Origin: Devosia beringensis
GTDB lineage: Bacteria; Pseudomonadota; Alphaproteobacteria; Rhizobiales; Devosiaceae
Assembly (NCBI RefSeq): GCF_014926585.1
Contig: NZ_CP045422.1
Location: 2,634,001 to 2,698,000, forward strand
Direction: 5' to 3'
DNA: 64,000 nucleotides
Part shown: piece by piece, positions 27,532 through 38,472 of the stretch
Position numbering within the stretch: the first letter of the stretch is position 1
How the letters are laid out: each line of letters starts with the position of its first letter
The notes under the pieces: generated by a model
Told to the model about the DNA's origin: nothing
The model's database searches: none
What the model saw: only the letters and a program-made list of their open reading frames with translations
Translations under genes and position numbers: made by a program

Positions 27532-29615
27532 CAGAACTCGCTCCATTCCTGCTTGATGGCGGCATTGCCATTGCTGAGATAGGACTTGGCGGCACTGGTG
27601 ACGCGAGCCTGCAGGGCGCGAACACCGCCCTGCTTCTGGGGCTGGGGAGCCGCTTCGCGGCGTGCCGGGGCGCGGGCGGCGCCATCGAGCACGAAGATCT
27701 CGACAATGCGATCAAGGTCGTTGGCCTGGCCTTCGGTCTGCTCGATGGCCGCATTGGTCTGTTCCACCAGAGCGGCATTGTGCTGAGTCATCTCATCCAT
27801 CTGGCGGATGGCGGTGGTGACTTCGGCGATCGAGCTGGACTGTTCCTGGCTGGCCGAGGAGATGGCCTCGATCAGGGTGGCGCTTTCGCGGACGCCGTCG
27901 AGCATGGAGGTGAGCTTGTTGGTGGCTTCAGCGACCAGCTTGGAGCCGCCGGTGACTTCACTGGCCGACTGCTCGATCAGGACCTTGACCTCGGCAGAGG
28001 CGCTGGCAGCGGACTGGGCGAGGCGACGGACTTCGACGGCCACCACGGCAAAGCCCTTGCCGGCATCGCCAGCACGGGCAGCTTCGACCGAGGCGTTCAG
28101 CGCCAGCAGATTGGTCTGGAAGGCAATGTCGTCGATCAGGCCGATAATATTGGAAATCTTGGCCGAGGAGGACGAGATGCGTTCCATGGCCTGGTTGGAC
28201 TGGCGCATGACTTCGCCGGTTTCTTCCGCCGTCTGAGATACCGACTTTGCCCTGGAGCTCGCTGAGCCGGCGCGCTTGGCATTGTCCGTCACGGTGACAG
28301 CCAGTTGTTCCATGGCGGCCGAGGTCTCTTCGATCGCGGCAGCCTGCTTGGTGGTGCGTTCGGCCAGATCATTGGTGCCGGCGAGGATTTCGCCAGTAGC
28401 CGACTTGAGGGCGCCCGAGGTGCTGCGCAGCTGGCCGACAATGTCAGCGAGCTTGTCGCCAACGGCATTCATGTCATCACGCAGTTCGGCAAAGGCGCCC
28501 TGATAGGTGCCTTCCATGCGCTTGGTCAGATCGGCCTGGGCCAGAGCGGCGAGCACCTTGCCGGCCTCGGCCAGGCCGGTATTGACGGTCTCGACCATGC
28601 CGTTGAAGTTGGCCGAGATGCGGTCGATGTCCTTGTCGTCGAAATGGGCGTCGATACGCTTGGAGAAGTCGCCCTGGGCGGTGGCGGCGATGACCGCATC
28701 AAAGGACGTCTGGAAGTTGCCCATCATCTGGGCACGGTCTGCATTGATCTTGGCGCGGGCGGCGTCTTCAAGGCTCATTTCGGCGACCTTGATGCCGTTT
28801 TCGCGGAACACCTGGACAGCGGCGGCCATGGCGCCGAGCTCGTCGCCGCGGCTCATATAGGGAATGGTGGACTGCAGATCACCCGTGGCCAGGGTAGACA
28901 TGCGGTCGGTGATCACGCGGATGGGCTTGGCGATCGCCTTGCTGCCGAAAATGGCCGAGCCGATCAGGGTGGCAATGACAAGGGCGCCCATGATCAGACC
29001 GATAAGCTGACCCTGAGCCATCTGCGCATGAGATGCGGCAGCGGCGGCGACTCTCGCTTCTTGGGTTGCTGCTGTGAGTTCAGCGATGGTATCGCCGATA
29101 CCCTGAGAGTTGGGCTTCTGGTCTACCAAGAGCTTGGCGAGTTGCGCTGCTAGCGCGGCACCGTTGGCGCTGGGCTGGGTCGCAAGAGCGAGCTGCCCCT
29201 TGATTACCTCTGCGATCTGAACGGTCAAATCCAGATAATTCTGAGCGAATTGCTCAGCCGTGGCGATCCGGTCCAGGTTGGCCTGCAGTAGCATGTTGCC
29301 GGCGGACGAGGTAAAGGAGGAAACCATGACGTCATGCTTTGCCAGCAAGTCCTCAACTGCCAGGTCAACCGCTTCGGCTGTCGCGGCCAGACGGATGTCG
29401 CGCGAGGCGTTGCGCATGCCGGCATAGGCGATGATGGCCTGATCGAGATCCTGGCCGACCGAGATCTGCCGAGATTCCTTGTCGGCATAGGACAGGGTCG
29501 CGGCGTTGCTGTAGAGCGTCACGCCAAGCATGATGGCCACCAGGGCGATGCCCAGGCTGGCGACAAGGGTGAGCTTCAATCCGATGGTCAGTTTGGACTT
29601 TGCGGGGTTGGACAC
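27531..29615 (-). CDS. Methyl-accepting chemotaxis protein
   Basis: About 694 residues from a GTG at 29615 (a TTG at 29669 is an alternative; neither has a good ribosome site). Helix 1 is about 13-33 ([24 protein letters not shown]), then a four-helix-bundle-type periplasmic domain to about 200, then helix 2 ([21 protein letters not shown]). Two HAMP-like regions follow ([19 protein letters not shown] and a second around [13 protein letters not shown]). The signalling hairpin is [33 protein letters not shown]. The C-terminus EWSEF fits the xWxxF tether recognised by CheR/CheB. Ligand unknown. Confidence 0.92.
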   Translation of the reverse strand: MSNPAKSKLTIGLKLTLVASLGIALVAIMLGVTLYSNAATLSYADKESRQISVGQDLDQAIIAYAGMRNASRDIRLAATAEAVDLAVEDLLAKHDVMVSSFTSSAGNMLLQANLDRIATAEQFAQNYLDLTVQIAEVIKGQLALATQPSANGAALAAQLAKLLVDQKPNSQGIGDTIAELTAATQEARVAAAAASHAQMAQGQLIGLIMGALVIATLIGSAIFGSKAIAKPIRVITDRMSTLATGDLQSTIPYMSRGDELGAMAAAVQVFRENGIKVAEMSLEDAARAKINADRAQMMGNFQTSFDAVIAATAQGDFSKRIDAHFDDKDIDRISANFNGMVETVNTGLAEAGKVLAALAQADLTKRMEGTYQGAFAELRDDMNAVGDKLADIVGQLRSTSGALKSATGEILAGTNDLAERTTKQAAAIEETSAAMEQLAVTVTDNAKRAGSASSRAKSVSQTAEETGEVMRQSNQAMERISSSSAKISNIIGLIDDIAFQTNLLALNASVEAARAGDAGKGFAVVAVEVRRLAQSAASASAEVKVLIEQSASEVTGGSKLVAEATNKLTSMLDGVRESATLIEAISSASQEQSSSIAEVTTAIRQMDEMTQHNAALVEQTNAAIEQTEGQANDLDRIVEIFVLDGAARAPARREAAPQPQKQGGVRALQARVTSAAKSYLSNGNAAIKQEWSEF

Positions 29616-29985
29616 GGTGGGATCATTTTCTATTGTTGGAAGCGGCCAATGGCAGCGGAATTGCCACAAAGGGTGCGCAGGCGCAGGGTGGCGGACACGA
29701 GCGGAGAAATTCGCTCATCGCAATGTCTGGAATTTGTGCCAAAAGGTCATGCAGCAACAAAAGCAGCCCTGAGGGGCAGTCAAAGGCGAGCCAGATTTAA
29801 TGCTGGAGGCGCATTTAAGATCTTTGCCAGCAAGACACTAACAAGGTCGTAATTATTCCACGCACCGTGCCGGCGCGGGCTGGAATGGCCAATCGTCAGT
29901 TGTTTCGTACGTTTTCGTACAGTCGATGGGTGCCGAGCGGGGGCAGCGGCACGCGCCAGCGTCGCTGCCGGGCGTCAGGCCGGGG
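29616..29985. other. 370-base gap upstream of the receptor gene
   Basis: No gene or clear terminator is seen. It must hold the receptor promoter on the minus strand. A short direct repeat (TTTCGTACG, TTTCGTACA) at about 29904-29921 is the only visible pattern and has no assigned role. Confidence 0.5.
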
Positions 29986-31602
29986 TCAGTTATTGGCGAC
30001 GAGCTGGGGTCGCATGGGGGTCGGCACGGACTGGTCGGCGAGGAACTGGACGAAGCGGGTGATGTCGATCGGGCGCGAGATCAGGTAGCCCTGGATGAAA
30101 TCGACCTGCCCGGTGGCCCGCAGCATGAGCATGCGTTCGGGGGTTTCGACACCTTCGACGGTGATGCGATGGCCGGCGGCGTGGATCATGTCGATGGCGT
30201 TGAGCATCATGCGCGCCATCAGGCTGCCATCGGCCGACATGGCGAAGGAGCGGTCGAGCTTGACACCATCGACGGGCAGCCGCGCCAGGTTCTCGATATT
30301 GGAGTAGCCGGTGCCGAAATCGTCGAGATGGGTCTTTATGCCAAAGCGGCGCAGGGCGTCGATCTCGCGCTGGGCATGTTCGGTCTGCAACTGTTCGGTT
30401 TCGACAATCTCGATCACGGCGTCAAAGCGCTGGTTGAGGGCCTCAAAGATCAGCAGCGTGTCGCGCAGCCAGACGGCGTCGAGATCGCGCGGGAAGATGT
30501 TGAAGTTGACCTGCAGGCGATAGGCGGACGGAATCTGGGCCGACAGTTCTTCGCAAGCCTTGGCGACGACATATTCGGTCAGCTGGCGGCCGAGGCCGAG
30601 CTTTTCGACGACCGGCAGGAACTGGTCGGGATAGACAGTAGCGCCATCGACGTCACGCCAGCGCACGAGCACCTCGCAGCCACTGATCTTGCCGGTGGCC
30701 AGCGAGAGGATCGGCTGGTAGGTGCATAGAATGCTCTGCGGCGTGAAATGGCGATGAAACCGCGCCTCAAAGCTCCAGAAGCGCCGCAGCAGAGCGTGGA
30801 TCTGGCCACTGATGCCCAAAGCCAGAAACCCGCCGAGCAGGATGGCGAGCGCGACACCGCGCAGGTTGGCTGTGACGACGTCGACCAGGGACGCCGTGGT
30901 TGCCATGCAGATGGTGCCATCCGGCAGGCAGGTCATGTCCGCATAAGCGCCGTCGTGCAGCGGAAAATAGCGCGCGAACGGCCCGTCAGTGGTGCGTACC
31001 GAGGCAAATATCCCTGACTGGCCAGCGCGGGGCCAGTATTGCCCACTGGCAGCGACGTCCACCATCTGAAACCGCATCCAATCGGAAGACTGTGCGACTT
31101 CATCGACTGGCGGGGTAACAATGCCGATCCCGTCGTCTACAAGAATGGTGCCTGTCAGGCCGGATCGTCCGATAAAATCGAGGGGTCTGTCGTACCAGAT
31201 CAACAGCCCGTCCCGATCCGATACCACGTCCGGTGCCCCCAAGTCGTAAGGCTGGATATCTGCGGTCACCGTGCACTGCACGACGCCATCGGGTGCATAG
31301 AGGAATTCATTGAGACCGTCCGGCAGGAAGGCAACCTGTCGCAACTGGTCATGAAAGACGGGCGAACAGGGGGCGGCGGTTACGATGTCCGTGATTGCAG
31401 CAAATGTCGCGGCAACGTTCTCGCGTAGGCGCAAGTGCGGTTCCAGCATGTGCTGGGCCTCGGTGACCATCTTCTGGTGGACGAACTGGCCGCCAAGTAT
31501 TGCTCCGGCCAATACCACAACCGCGAAGGTCGCCAGCCAGAGGCCCAGGCCAAGATAGCGTTGATGGGCACGGTCAATCAGTAGCGAAACGAACCTGGGC
31601 AT
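29986..31602 (-). CDS. CSS-motif EAL c-di-GMP phosphodiesterase
   Basis: A 538-residue protein. Membrane helix 1 is about 18-40; a periplasmic domain follows with a CSS-like PCSPVF and a second Cys (VVQCTV), which in the PdeC family are redox-controlled; helix 2 is about 250-270. The EAL domain (about 285-525) retains catalytic residues: CEVLVRW (Glu in the EVL variant of EAL), VNFNIF, EIVETE, LDDFGTGYSN, VKLDRSF, EGVETPE and QGYLIS. It should hydrolyse c-di-GMP to pGpG at the inner membrane, tuning motility versus biofilm. Beside chemotaxis genes but in a separate transcription unit. Confidence 0.9.
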   Translation of the reverse strand: MPRFVSLLIDRAHQRYLGLGLWLATFAVVVLAGAILGGQFVHQKMVTEAQHMLEPHLRLRENVAATFAAITDIVTAAPCSPVFHDQLRQVAFLPDGLNEFLYAPDGVVQCTVTADIQPYDLGAPDVVSDRDGLLIWYDRPLDFIGRSGLTGTILVDDGIGIVTPPVDEVAQSSDWMRFQMVDVAASGQYWPRAGQSGIFASVRTTDGPFARYFPLHDGAYADMTCLPDGTICMATTASLVDVVTANLRGVALAILLGGFLALGISGQIHALLRRFWSFEARFHRHFTPQSILCTYQPILSLATGKISGCEVLVRWRDVDGATVYPDQFLPVVEKLGLGRQLTEYVVAKACEELSAQIPSAYRLQVNFNIFPRDLDAVWLRDTLLIFEALNQRFDAVIEIVETEQLQTEHAQREIDALRRFGIKTHLDDFGTGYSNIENLARLPVDGVKLDRSFAMSADGSLMARMMLNAIDMIHAAGHRITVEGVETPERMLMLRATGQVDFIQGYLISRPIDITRFVQFLADQSVPTPMRPQLVANN

Positions 31603-31744
31603 CGGAAATCTCGGCTAGGATAATAGCTCCTAACGGCATTTGTGCAGGTTAAGTTCTAAAGGAAGATTTAAACAGCTCGGTCGAATACTTGGACGTGCGG
31701 GGCGACAGCGACGATTGACCGCTGTCGGACGGCCGGACCAGACC

Positions 31745-32578
31745 TCAGGTCTCGATTTCGGCATCGGTGCGGCTGCCCCATTCGGTCCAGGAGCCGTCAT
31801 AGACTGCTACCGACGGAGCGCCGGCCAGCTCGGCGGCGAGGGCCAAAGTGGCCGCGGTGATGCCGGAGCCGCAGGTGGTGATCAGCGGCTTGCTTAGATC
31901 GATGCCGCGCTCGGCAAACAGGGTGGCCAGTTGTTCAGGCGATTTCATCTGACCGGCTTCGGTCAGCATGCTCACGGGCAGGTTGGTGGAGCCGGGAATA
32001 TGGCCGGCGCGCAGGCCTTTGCGGGGCTCTGGCACTTCGGCATGAAAGCGCTGGGCCGGGCGTGCATCGGCGATCTGGACCGCGCCATCCTGGCTGCGGG
32101 CGCGGACGGTATCGAAATCGACGACGCGGGCGGCGTCGAAACGGGCCTGAAAGGTCTGGCGCGGGCGGGCGACCAGACCCACTTCGGTGGGGCGGCGCTC
32201 GGCGCGCCATTTGGGGCCGCCGCCGGCAAGGATGCGCACATCGCGCGCGCCCATGGCCAGAAAGGTCCACCAGACGCGGGGGGCGGAGAACAGGCCGATC
32301 TCGTCATAGATGACGATGGTCATGGTATCGGCAATGCCCAGGGCGCCCACCATACGGGCAAAGGCGGCCGGCGCGGGCAGCATGTGGGGCAGGGGGCTGT
32401 CGGTGTCGGCAACGCCGTCGATGTCGAAGAAGACGGCGCCTGGAATGTGGCCGGCCAGATAGTCGGCCTGGGCGTTGCGCGCGGCATTGGGCATATGCCA
32501 GCTGCCGTCCAGCACCACCAGGTCGGGGTCGCTCAGATGGGCAGCCAGCCAGTCGGTGGTTACGAACGGGTCATTCAC
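31745..32578 (-). CDS. sseA: 3-mercaptopyruvate sulfurtransferase (tandem rhodanese)
   Basis: 277 residues from a GTG at 32578 preceded by AGAGG (another GTG 21 bases upstream is less likely). It has two rhodanese domains: an inactive N-terminal one (ADYLAGHIPGAVFFDIDGVAD) and a catalytic C-terminal one with Cys236 in TTCGSGITA, the CGSGVT-type loop that marks 3-mercaptopyruvate sulfurtransferases rather than thiosulfate enzymes. It transfers sulfur from 3-mercaptopyruvate to thiols or cyanide. It lies downstream of, and in the same direction as, an ABC importer, 57 bases from it, so co-transcription is possible. Confidence 0.9.
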   Translation of the reverse strand: MNDPFVTTDWLAAHLSDPDLVVLDGSWHMPNAARNAQADYLAGHIPGAVFFDIDGVADTDSPLPHMLPAPAAFARMVGALGIADTMTIVIYDEIGLFSAPRVWWTFLAMGARDVRILAGGGPKWRAERRPTEVGLVARPRQTFQARFDAARVVDFDTVRARSQDGAVQIADARPAQRFHAEVPEPRKGLRAGHIPGSTNLPVSMLTEAGQMKSPEQLATLFAERGIDLSKPLITTCGSGITAATLALAAELAGAPSVAVYDGSWTEWGSRTDAEIET

Positions 32579-32635
32579 GGCGATACCTCTGATTGCCACA
32601 AGAGGATGGCCCTGTGGCGTGTAGAGGTCAAATGC

Positions 32636-33700
32636 CTAGTTGGCGAGGACCAAAAGGTCCTTGCTGGCCAGGCTGATGGTGATGGGCTCGCCGCGCTGGG
32701 GCGGTGCGGAGCGCTGATCGTTGAAGGTATCAAGACTGAGCGTGTTGCCCCCCAGCTTGACGCGCAGGCGGATCACCGAGCCGAGGAATGTGACGTCGGC
32801 TATGGTGCCGCTCAAAGTAATGTCATTGCCCTCGCGCGGCCCGACGCAGGCGACTTCGGGGCGCAGCGTCAGCGTGGTGGGGGCATTGGCGGTCGCACCG
32901 GCGGGAAGATGGGGAACCGTCACCGTCTGGCCATCGATCGAAACGGTCTGGGCGGCCGGGTCGAGCACGGTCGCGTCGATATTGTTGAGCTGGCCGACAA
33001 AGGTGGCGACGAAGCGGGTGGCGGGCTGGTTATAGATCTCGTGCGGGGCGCCGAGCTGCTCGATATTGCCGGCATGCATGACCACGATGCGGTCGGAGAT
33101 CGACAGAGCCTCTTCCTGATCATGGGTGACAAAGACGGTGGTAATGCCCAGATCGAGCTGGATGGCGCGGATTTCCTCGCGCAGCGAGACGCGGATCTTG
33201 GCGTCGAGCGCCGAGAGCGGCTCATCGAGCAGCAGCATGCGCGGGCGCGGGGCGATGGCGCGGGCCAGGGCGACGCGCTGCTGCTGACCGCCGCTCATCT
33301 CATAGGGGTAGCGCTTCTCGTAGCCGGGCAGGCCGATGAGCTTGAGCATTTCCTCGACCCGGGCGCGCCGCTCCTCGGCCGGCATGCCGGCGATCTTGAG
33401 GCCAAAGCCGATATTGTCGCCCACATTGAGATTGGGAAACAGGGCATAGGCCTGGAAGACCATGCCGAGCTGGCGCTGGTTGGGCTTGAGCGTGGTGATG
33501 TCGTGGCCATCGACGCGGATGGAGCCGGCCGTGGGCGACTCGAAGCCGGCGATCATGCGCAGGATGGTGGTCTTGCCGCAGCCGGAGGGGCCGAGCAGGG
33601 AGATGAACTCGCCCTTGTCGAAGGCGAAGCTGACATCCTTGACCACCGTGGTGGTGCCGAACGTCTTGGTGAGGTTCTGGACTTCGAGGAAGGCGGCCAT
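32636..33700 (-). CDS. ABC transporter ATP-binding protein (PotA/FbpC type)
   Basis: A 354-residue ATPase. Walker A GPSGCGKTT, Q-loop MVFQAYALFPNL, signature MSGGQQQRVALARA, Walker B MLLLDEPLSALDA and VTHDQEEA are all intact, with a C-terminal TOBE domain (LTLRPEVACVG). It belongs to the group serving polyamine, ferric-iron, thiamine or phosphonate importers. Two bases separate it from the upstream permease. The substrate is not readable from this subunit. Confidence 0.9.
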   Translation of the reverse strand: MAAFLEVQNLTKTFGTTTVVKDVSFAFDKGEFISLLGPSGCGKTTILRMIAGFESPTAGSIRVDGHDITTLKPNQRQLGMVFQAYALFPNLNVGDNIGFGLKIAGMPAEERRARVEEMLKLIGLPGYEKRYPYEMSGGQQQRVALARAIAPRPRMLLLDEPLSALDAKIRVSLREEIRAIQLDLGITTVFVTHDQEEALSISDRIVVMHAGNIEQLGAPHEIYNQPATRFVATFVGQLNNIDATVLDPAAQTVSIDGQTVTVPHLPAGATANAPTTLTLRPEVACVGPREGNDITLSGTIADVTFLGSVIRLRVKLGGNTLSLDTFNDQRSAPPQRGEPITISLASKDLLVLAN

Positions 33701-33702
33701 GG

Positions 33703-34494
33703 TCAGTCGGTCCTGGCGGAAGTGCGGGGAGCGAAGCGGCCGAGCACGTTGATCATGGCCATGGCGCCCCAGGTGATGATGAAGGAGATAACGGCCAGAG
33801 CCGCCGGCTCATAGGCGCGGTTGGCGCCGATATTCTGCAGATAGGGCCCGAAGGCAGGGCGGTTGAGCAGGCTGGCAATGGTGAATTCGCCGATGACGAT
33901 GGCGAAGGTCAGAAAGGCGCCGGACAGCACCGCCACCAGGATATTGGGCAGGATGATGCGGGAAATGATCTGGAAGGTGTTGGCGCCGGCGATCTGGGCC
34001 GCCTCGGTCAGCGTCTGCACGTCGATGGTGCGCATGCCGGTATCGACCGCGCGATAGGTATAGGGCATGGCCAGGGTAACGTAGCCGCAGATGAGCAGGA
34101 TATCGGTGCCCAGGGCGCTGCCGGTAAAGGGAATGAGCGAGCTCGAATTGTAGAGCCGGATATAGCCATAGACCAGTACGATGGCCGGAATGATCAGCGG
34201 CAGCAGCGTCACGAATTCCATGAAGGGGCGCAGCCAGGGCAGGCGCAGGCGCACGAAATAGACGGCCGGCACGATGACCAGAATGCCCACGACGATGGCA
34301 AAGATGCCGATGACGACCGAATAGCCGAAGGTGGCCTGGAAGCGCGGGTCGGAGAACACCGACAGATAGGAATCGAAGCTGTAATAGCCGCGCCGCATCT
34401 TGAGCGAGAACTCGACGGTGGCGATCAGCGGGATGATGAAATAGGCGGCGCCGGTGAGGAAGACTACCCAGGGCCAGAAGCGGGATTTTTTCAT
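33703..34494 (-). CDS. ABC transporter permease (PotC/FbpB-like)
   Basis: 263 residues from the ATG at 34494, which overlaps the stop of the preceding permease by four bases (ATGA). Six helices, beginning FWPWVVFLTGAAYFIIPLIATVEF. EAA loop EAAQIAGANTFQIISRIILPNI. It forms the second half of the membrane channel with the 34491-35375 permease. Confidence 0.9.
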   Translation of the reverse strand: MKKSRFWPWVVFLTGAAYFIIPLIATVEFSLKMRRGYYSFDSYLSVFSDPRFQATFGYSVVIGIFAIVVGILVIVPAVYFVRLRLPWLRPFMEFVTLLPLIIPAIVLVYGYIRLYNSSSLIPFTGSALGTDILLICGYVTLAMPYTYRAVDTGMRTIDVQTLTEAAQIAGANTFQIISRIILPNILVAVLSGAFLTFAIVIGEFTIASLLNRPAFGPYLQNIGANRAYEPAALAVISFIITWGAMAMINVLGRFAPRTSARTD

Positions 34495-35375
34495 TTCATC
34501 CACCTTTCGGCCCGGGCGGCAATGAACAGGTAGATGATATTGGCCGTGGCGGTGATGACGATCATGCCCAAAGCCAGCGCGGCGCCGAGACCCGGATTCT
34601 GCAGCGCGTCGCCGCGGATCTGGGCATAGAGCAGCACGGGCACGATGTTGAGCGAGGAGCCGGTCAGCGCATAGGCGGTGGCGATGGCGCCAAAGGCATT
34701 GGCGAAGAGCAGGGACAGGGTGCCCAGAAAGCTGGGCCACAGAATGGGCAGGCCGACATAGCGCCAGAACTGCCAGGGCGATGCGCCCAGAATGGCGGCA
34801 GCCTCGCTCCATTCCTTCTTGAGGCCATCAATGGCCGGCGCGATGATCAGGATCATCAGCGGAATCTGGAAATAGAGATAGGTGATCGTCAGACCCCAAA
34901 AGCTCAGCAGGTTGAAGCCGGAGCGGTAGAGATCGACCCCGATCAGCTTGAGGATGATGGTGACCAGGCCCAGCCGGCCCAGGGTCGAGATGAAGGCAAA
35001 GGCCAGCGGCACGCCGGCAAAGTTGGAGGCGACGCCGGAAAAGGTCATCACCGCCGAGCGCAGTCCCTCGGGCAGCTTGCCGCGAATGATGGCCAGGGTC
35101 ATGGCCAGGCCGATCAGCGCGCCCAGAATGGCCGATGCCGCCGAGATGCGGATCGAGATGGAATAGGCCGCCATGATTTGCGGCGTGAAGAGGGCGTAGA
35201 TATTGTCGAGGGTGAACTGTCCCTGCGGGCTGACGAAGGCGGCGCCGAGCAGGTAGACGGTAGGCAGGACGAGGAACATCACCACGAAGATGACGAAGGG
35301 GGCGACGCCCAGCCATTCAAAGGACAGGCGGCGGCGGGGTTTCGGTACCGGTGCCGGTGCGGGAAGGTCGGTCAT
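34491..35375 (-). CDS. ABC transporter permease (PotB-like)
   Basis: 294 residues from the ATG at 35375; a TTG one codon upstream is an alternative. Six helices, the first about 22-45 (LGVAPFVIFVVMFLVLPTVYLLGAAF). EAA loop EAAAILGASPWQFWRYVGLPI. Overlaps the following permease gene by four bases. Together with 33703-34494 it should form the inner-membrane channel for the binding protein at 35490-36599. Confidence 0.9.
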   Translation of the reverse strand: MTDLPAPAPVPKPRRRLSFEWLGVAPFVIFVVMFLVLPTVYLLGAAFVSPQGQFTLDNIYALFTPQIMAAYSISIRISAASAILGALIGLAMTLAIIRGKLPEGLRSAVMTFSGVASNFAGVPLAFAFISTLGRLGLVTIILKLIGVDLYRSGFNLLSFWGLTITYLYFQIPLMILIIAPAIDGLKKEWSEAAAILGASPWQFWRYVGLPILWPSFLGTLSLLFANAFGAIATAYALTGSSLNIVPVLLYAQIRGDALQNPGLGAALALGMIVITATANIIYLFIAARAERWMK

Positions 35376-35444
35376 CAAGCTGCCCCAGTAGACCTCATGG
35401 TGCGCCCGTCGAGCCCCGAAAAGCCGGTGCGACAGGCCTGGATC

Positions 35445-35470
35445 CAGCCACGACCCGAGGGTCGTGGCTG
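35445..35470 (-). terminator. Hairpin between binding-protein and permease genes
   Basis: A perfect 11-base stem CAGCCACGACC with loop CGAG lies about 20 bases after the binding-protein stop, with no T-run. Likely 3'-end stabiliser or attenuator. Confidence 0.7.
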
Positions 35471-35489
35471 GCGTCGTGACGGAACAGGC

Positions 35490-36599
35490 TTACTCGGCGA
35501 CGTTGGCGCCGACGACGGCGTCCCACTGGCCGGTGATCAGCGCCTTGGCTTCGTTCTGCTGCTCGATCGAGGGGAAGATCGCCTTGGCATAGGCGTCAGC
35601 CGGCGGCAGGGCATCGAGCAGATCCTGCGGGATCAAGCCGGCTTCGGACATGGCGTTGAAGCGGATCGGGTGGCAATAGCCCTTGAGCCAGCCGAGCTGA
35701 CCTTCGTCCGAATAGAGATATTCCATCCAGAGCTTGGCAGCGTTGGGGTGCGGCGCATGGGCCGAGATGGCCTGGACATAAACGCCGGCGACGACACCGG
35801 TGGCCGGCACGACGATCTCGGCGGCCGGATTGCCTTCGAAGCTGTCGCGGAAGGCGAGCAGGTTGTAGTCCCAAGCGATCAGCACGGGCGTGGTGCCCTG
35901 GGCAACCGAAGCGGCCTTGCCGATGACGGGAACGAAATTGCCGGCGGCATTGAGTTCGGCGAAGAAATCGAGGCCAGCCTGGGCGGCGCCCTCGTGGCTG
36001 CCGGTCTTGCCGACACCAGCGGCGTAAACGCCCTGGATGGCCTGGTTGGAAGCGCGTGGGTCGCCGGCCAGGGCGACAGAATTGGCATATTCCGGCTTGG
36101 TCAGATCGGCCCAGTCGGCGGGCACGGCGGACACCAGATCGGTGTTCACCAGCATGCCCATCACGCCATAGTAGTCGCCATACCAGAAGCCTTCTTCATC
36201 CTTGGCATCGGCCGGGATGTCGTCCCAGGTGGAGACCTTATAGGCCTGGATCAGGCCTTCTTCCTTGGCCTGGGGACCAAAGGACAGACCAACGTCTATC
36301 ACGTCGGGCGCCTGCGGGCCGGTATTGCCGATATTGGCGCGGATGGCCTCGAGCTCGTCGGCCGAGCCGGCGTCAGGGTTGAGTTCGTTGACGGTGATGT
36401 CGGGGTACTTGGCCTTGAAGCCGGCGATCACGTCGCCATAACCACACCAGCTGTGCGGCAGGGCGATGGTGGTGAGCTGGCCTTCGGCCTTGGCGGCTGC
36501 GTAGAGCGCGTCGAGGTCGGCCTGGGCGAAAGCGGGCGCAGAAACGGCGAGCACGGCAAGCATCGACGCGGATGCGCCGAGGGACGTCTTGATGGACAT
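35490..36599 (-). CDS. ABC transporter periplasmic binding protein, substrate unknown
   Basis: 369 residues from the ATG at 36599 (GGGAG eight bases upstream). Signal peptide of about 26 residues (MSIKTSLGASASMLAVLAVSA, PAFA, then QADLDALYAAAKAEGQL). The mature protein has the AAAKAEGxL start seen in type-II binding proteins of the ferric-iron, 2-aminoethylphosphonate and polyamine classes. WCGYGDVIAGFKAKYP and PQAPDVIDVGLSFGPQAKEEGL may help place it by homology. Two cysteines (about 49 and 315) are present. First gene of a four-gene importer operon. Confidence 0.87.
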   Translation of the reverse strand: MSIKTSLGASASMLAVLAVSAPAFAQADLDALYAAAKAEGQLTTIALPHSWCGYGDVIAGFKAKYPDITVNELNPDAGSADELEAIRANIGNTGPQAPDVIDVGLSFGPQAKEEGLIQAYKVSTWDDIPADAKDEEGFWYGDYYGVMGMLVNTDLVSAVPADWADLTKPEYANSVALAGDPRASNQAIQGVYAAGVGKTGSHEGAAQAGLDFFAELNAAGNFVPVIGKAASVAQGTTPVLIAWDYNLLAFRDSFEGNPAAEIVVPATGVVAGVYVQAISAHAPHPNAAKLWMEYLYSDEGQLGWLKGYCHPIRFNAMSEAGLIPQDLLDALPPADAYAKAIFPSIEQQNEAKALITGQWDAVVGANVAE

Positions 36600-37031
36600 G
36601 TTCAGTCTCCCTGAAAAGTCGTTCGTCAACGCCCGTTGGCGAGCGTCGCGGCGAACTGCGGAGGGAGTAGAGAGCGGGTATGACAGTGCGATGACGGAAG
36701 GGGCGCTGGCGACCATAGACTGTTGAGCGGGCTCGCCAGAGCGCATTCAGTCTTGCTTGTCCTGCCCCCCGATCGTGCCCCACGTCCGTCAGTCGCAATT
36801 GTGACAGTGGCCTATTGTGACAGTTTCGTCCAGATGGTCAAAAAATCATCGCTGGCGGGGGCGGATGGACCGGTTCCGATGCAAGTGGCGGGCCGGGTTG
36901 GGGAATTTCCCCGCAGGCCGGATTGGCCCGGTTGTTATAGTTTAGAATGCTTCCAAGTTATTGAAGTACCAATTGATTATCCAAGGTGACATTGATAGTC
37001 CGGTTTACAGAAATCCTTTGGAGGATCAGTG
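36600..37031. other. 432-base divergent regulatory gap
   Basis: No gene is seen. It separates the minus-strand ABC operon from the plus-strand iron operon. The right half is AT-richer and carries the ICE-like box at 36941-36957. The left half holds only the ribosome site of the binding-protein gene. Confidence 0.6.
36941..36957 (+). promoter_or_regulatory. Irr-type iron control element (ICE-like)
   Basis: TTTAGAATGCTTCCAAG matches the rhizobial ICE palindrome TTTAGAA-N3-TTCTAAA at 12 of 14 arm positions. It lies 75-90 bases upstream of the first imelysin gene, in an AT-rich stretch suited to a promoter. Irr is the haem-regulated iron regulator of Hyphomicrobiales. Confidence 0.6.
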
Positions 37032-38297
<1,266 letters not shown>

Positions 38298-38304
38298 AAG
38301 GGCC

Positions 38305-38455
38305 AGCCTCCAAGGAGGCTGCCCCCTCCCGACCGCCCCTGCGACAGGGAGCAGATGCTCCACTCCAGGCATATGATAGCGGAGACGCCGCTGCCGGGTT
38401 TACCCGGCAGAATCCTCCCCCTATTCCGGGGGAGGCCGGAGAGGGTAACCTCTCC
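38305..38455 (+). repeat. Four stacked hairpins between imelysin and DHOR genes
   Basis: Perfect stems occur at 38305-38320 (AGCCTCC, loop AA), 38391-38410 (CTGCCGGGT, loop TT), 38414-38435 (CCTCCCCC, loop TATTCC) and 38438-38455 (GGAGAGG, loop GTAA). All are inside the 175-base gap. They may be intergenic palindromes that stabilise or attenuate the operon mRNA. Confidence 0.75.
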
Positions 38456-38472
38456 ATAACCGGACAGACGCC

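Noticed and set aside
29904-29921. Direct repeat TTTCGTACG / TTTCGTACA
   Set aside because: Only two short copies, no further units or associated genes; probably chance.
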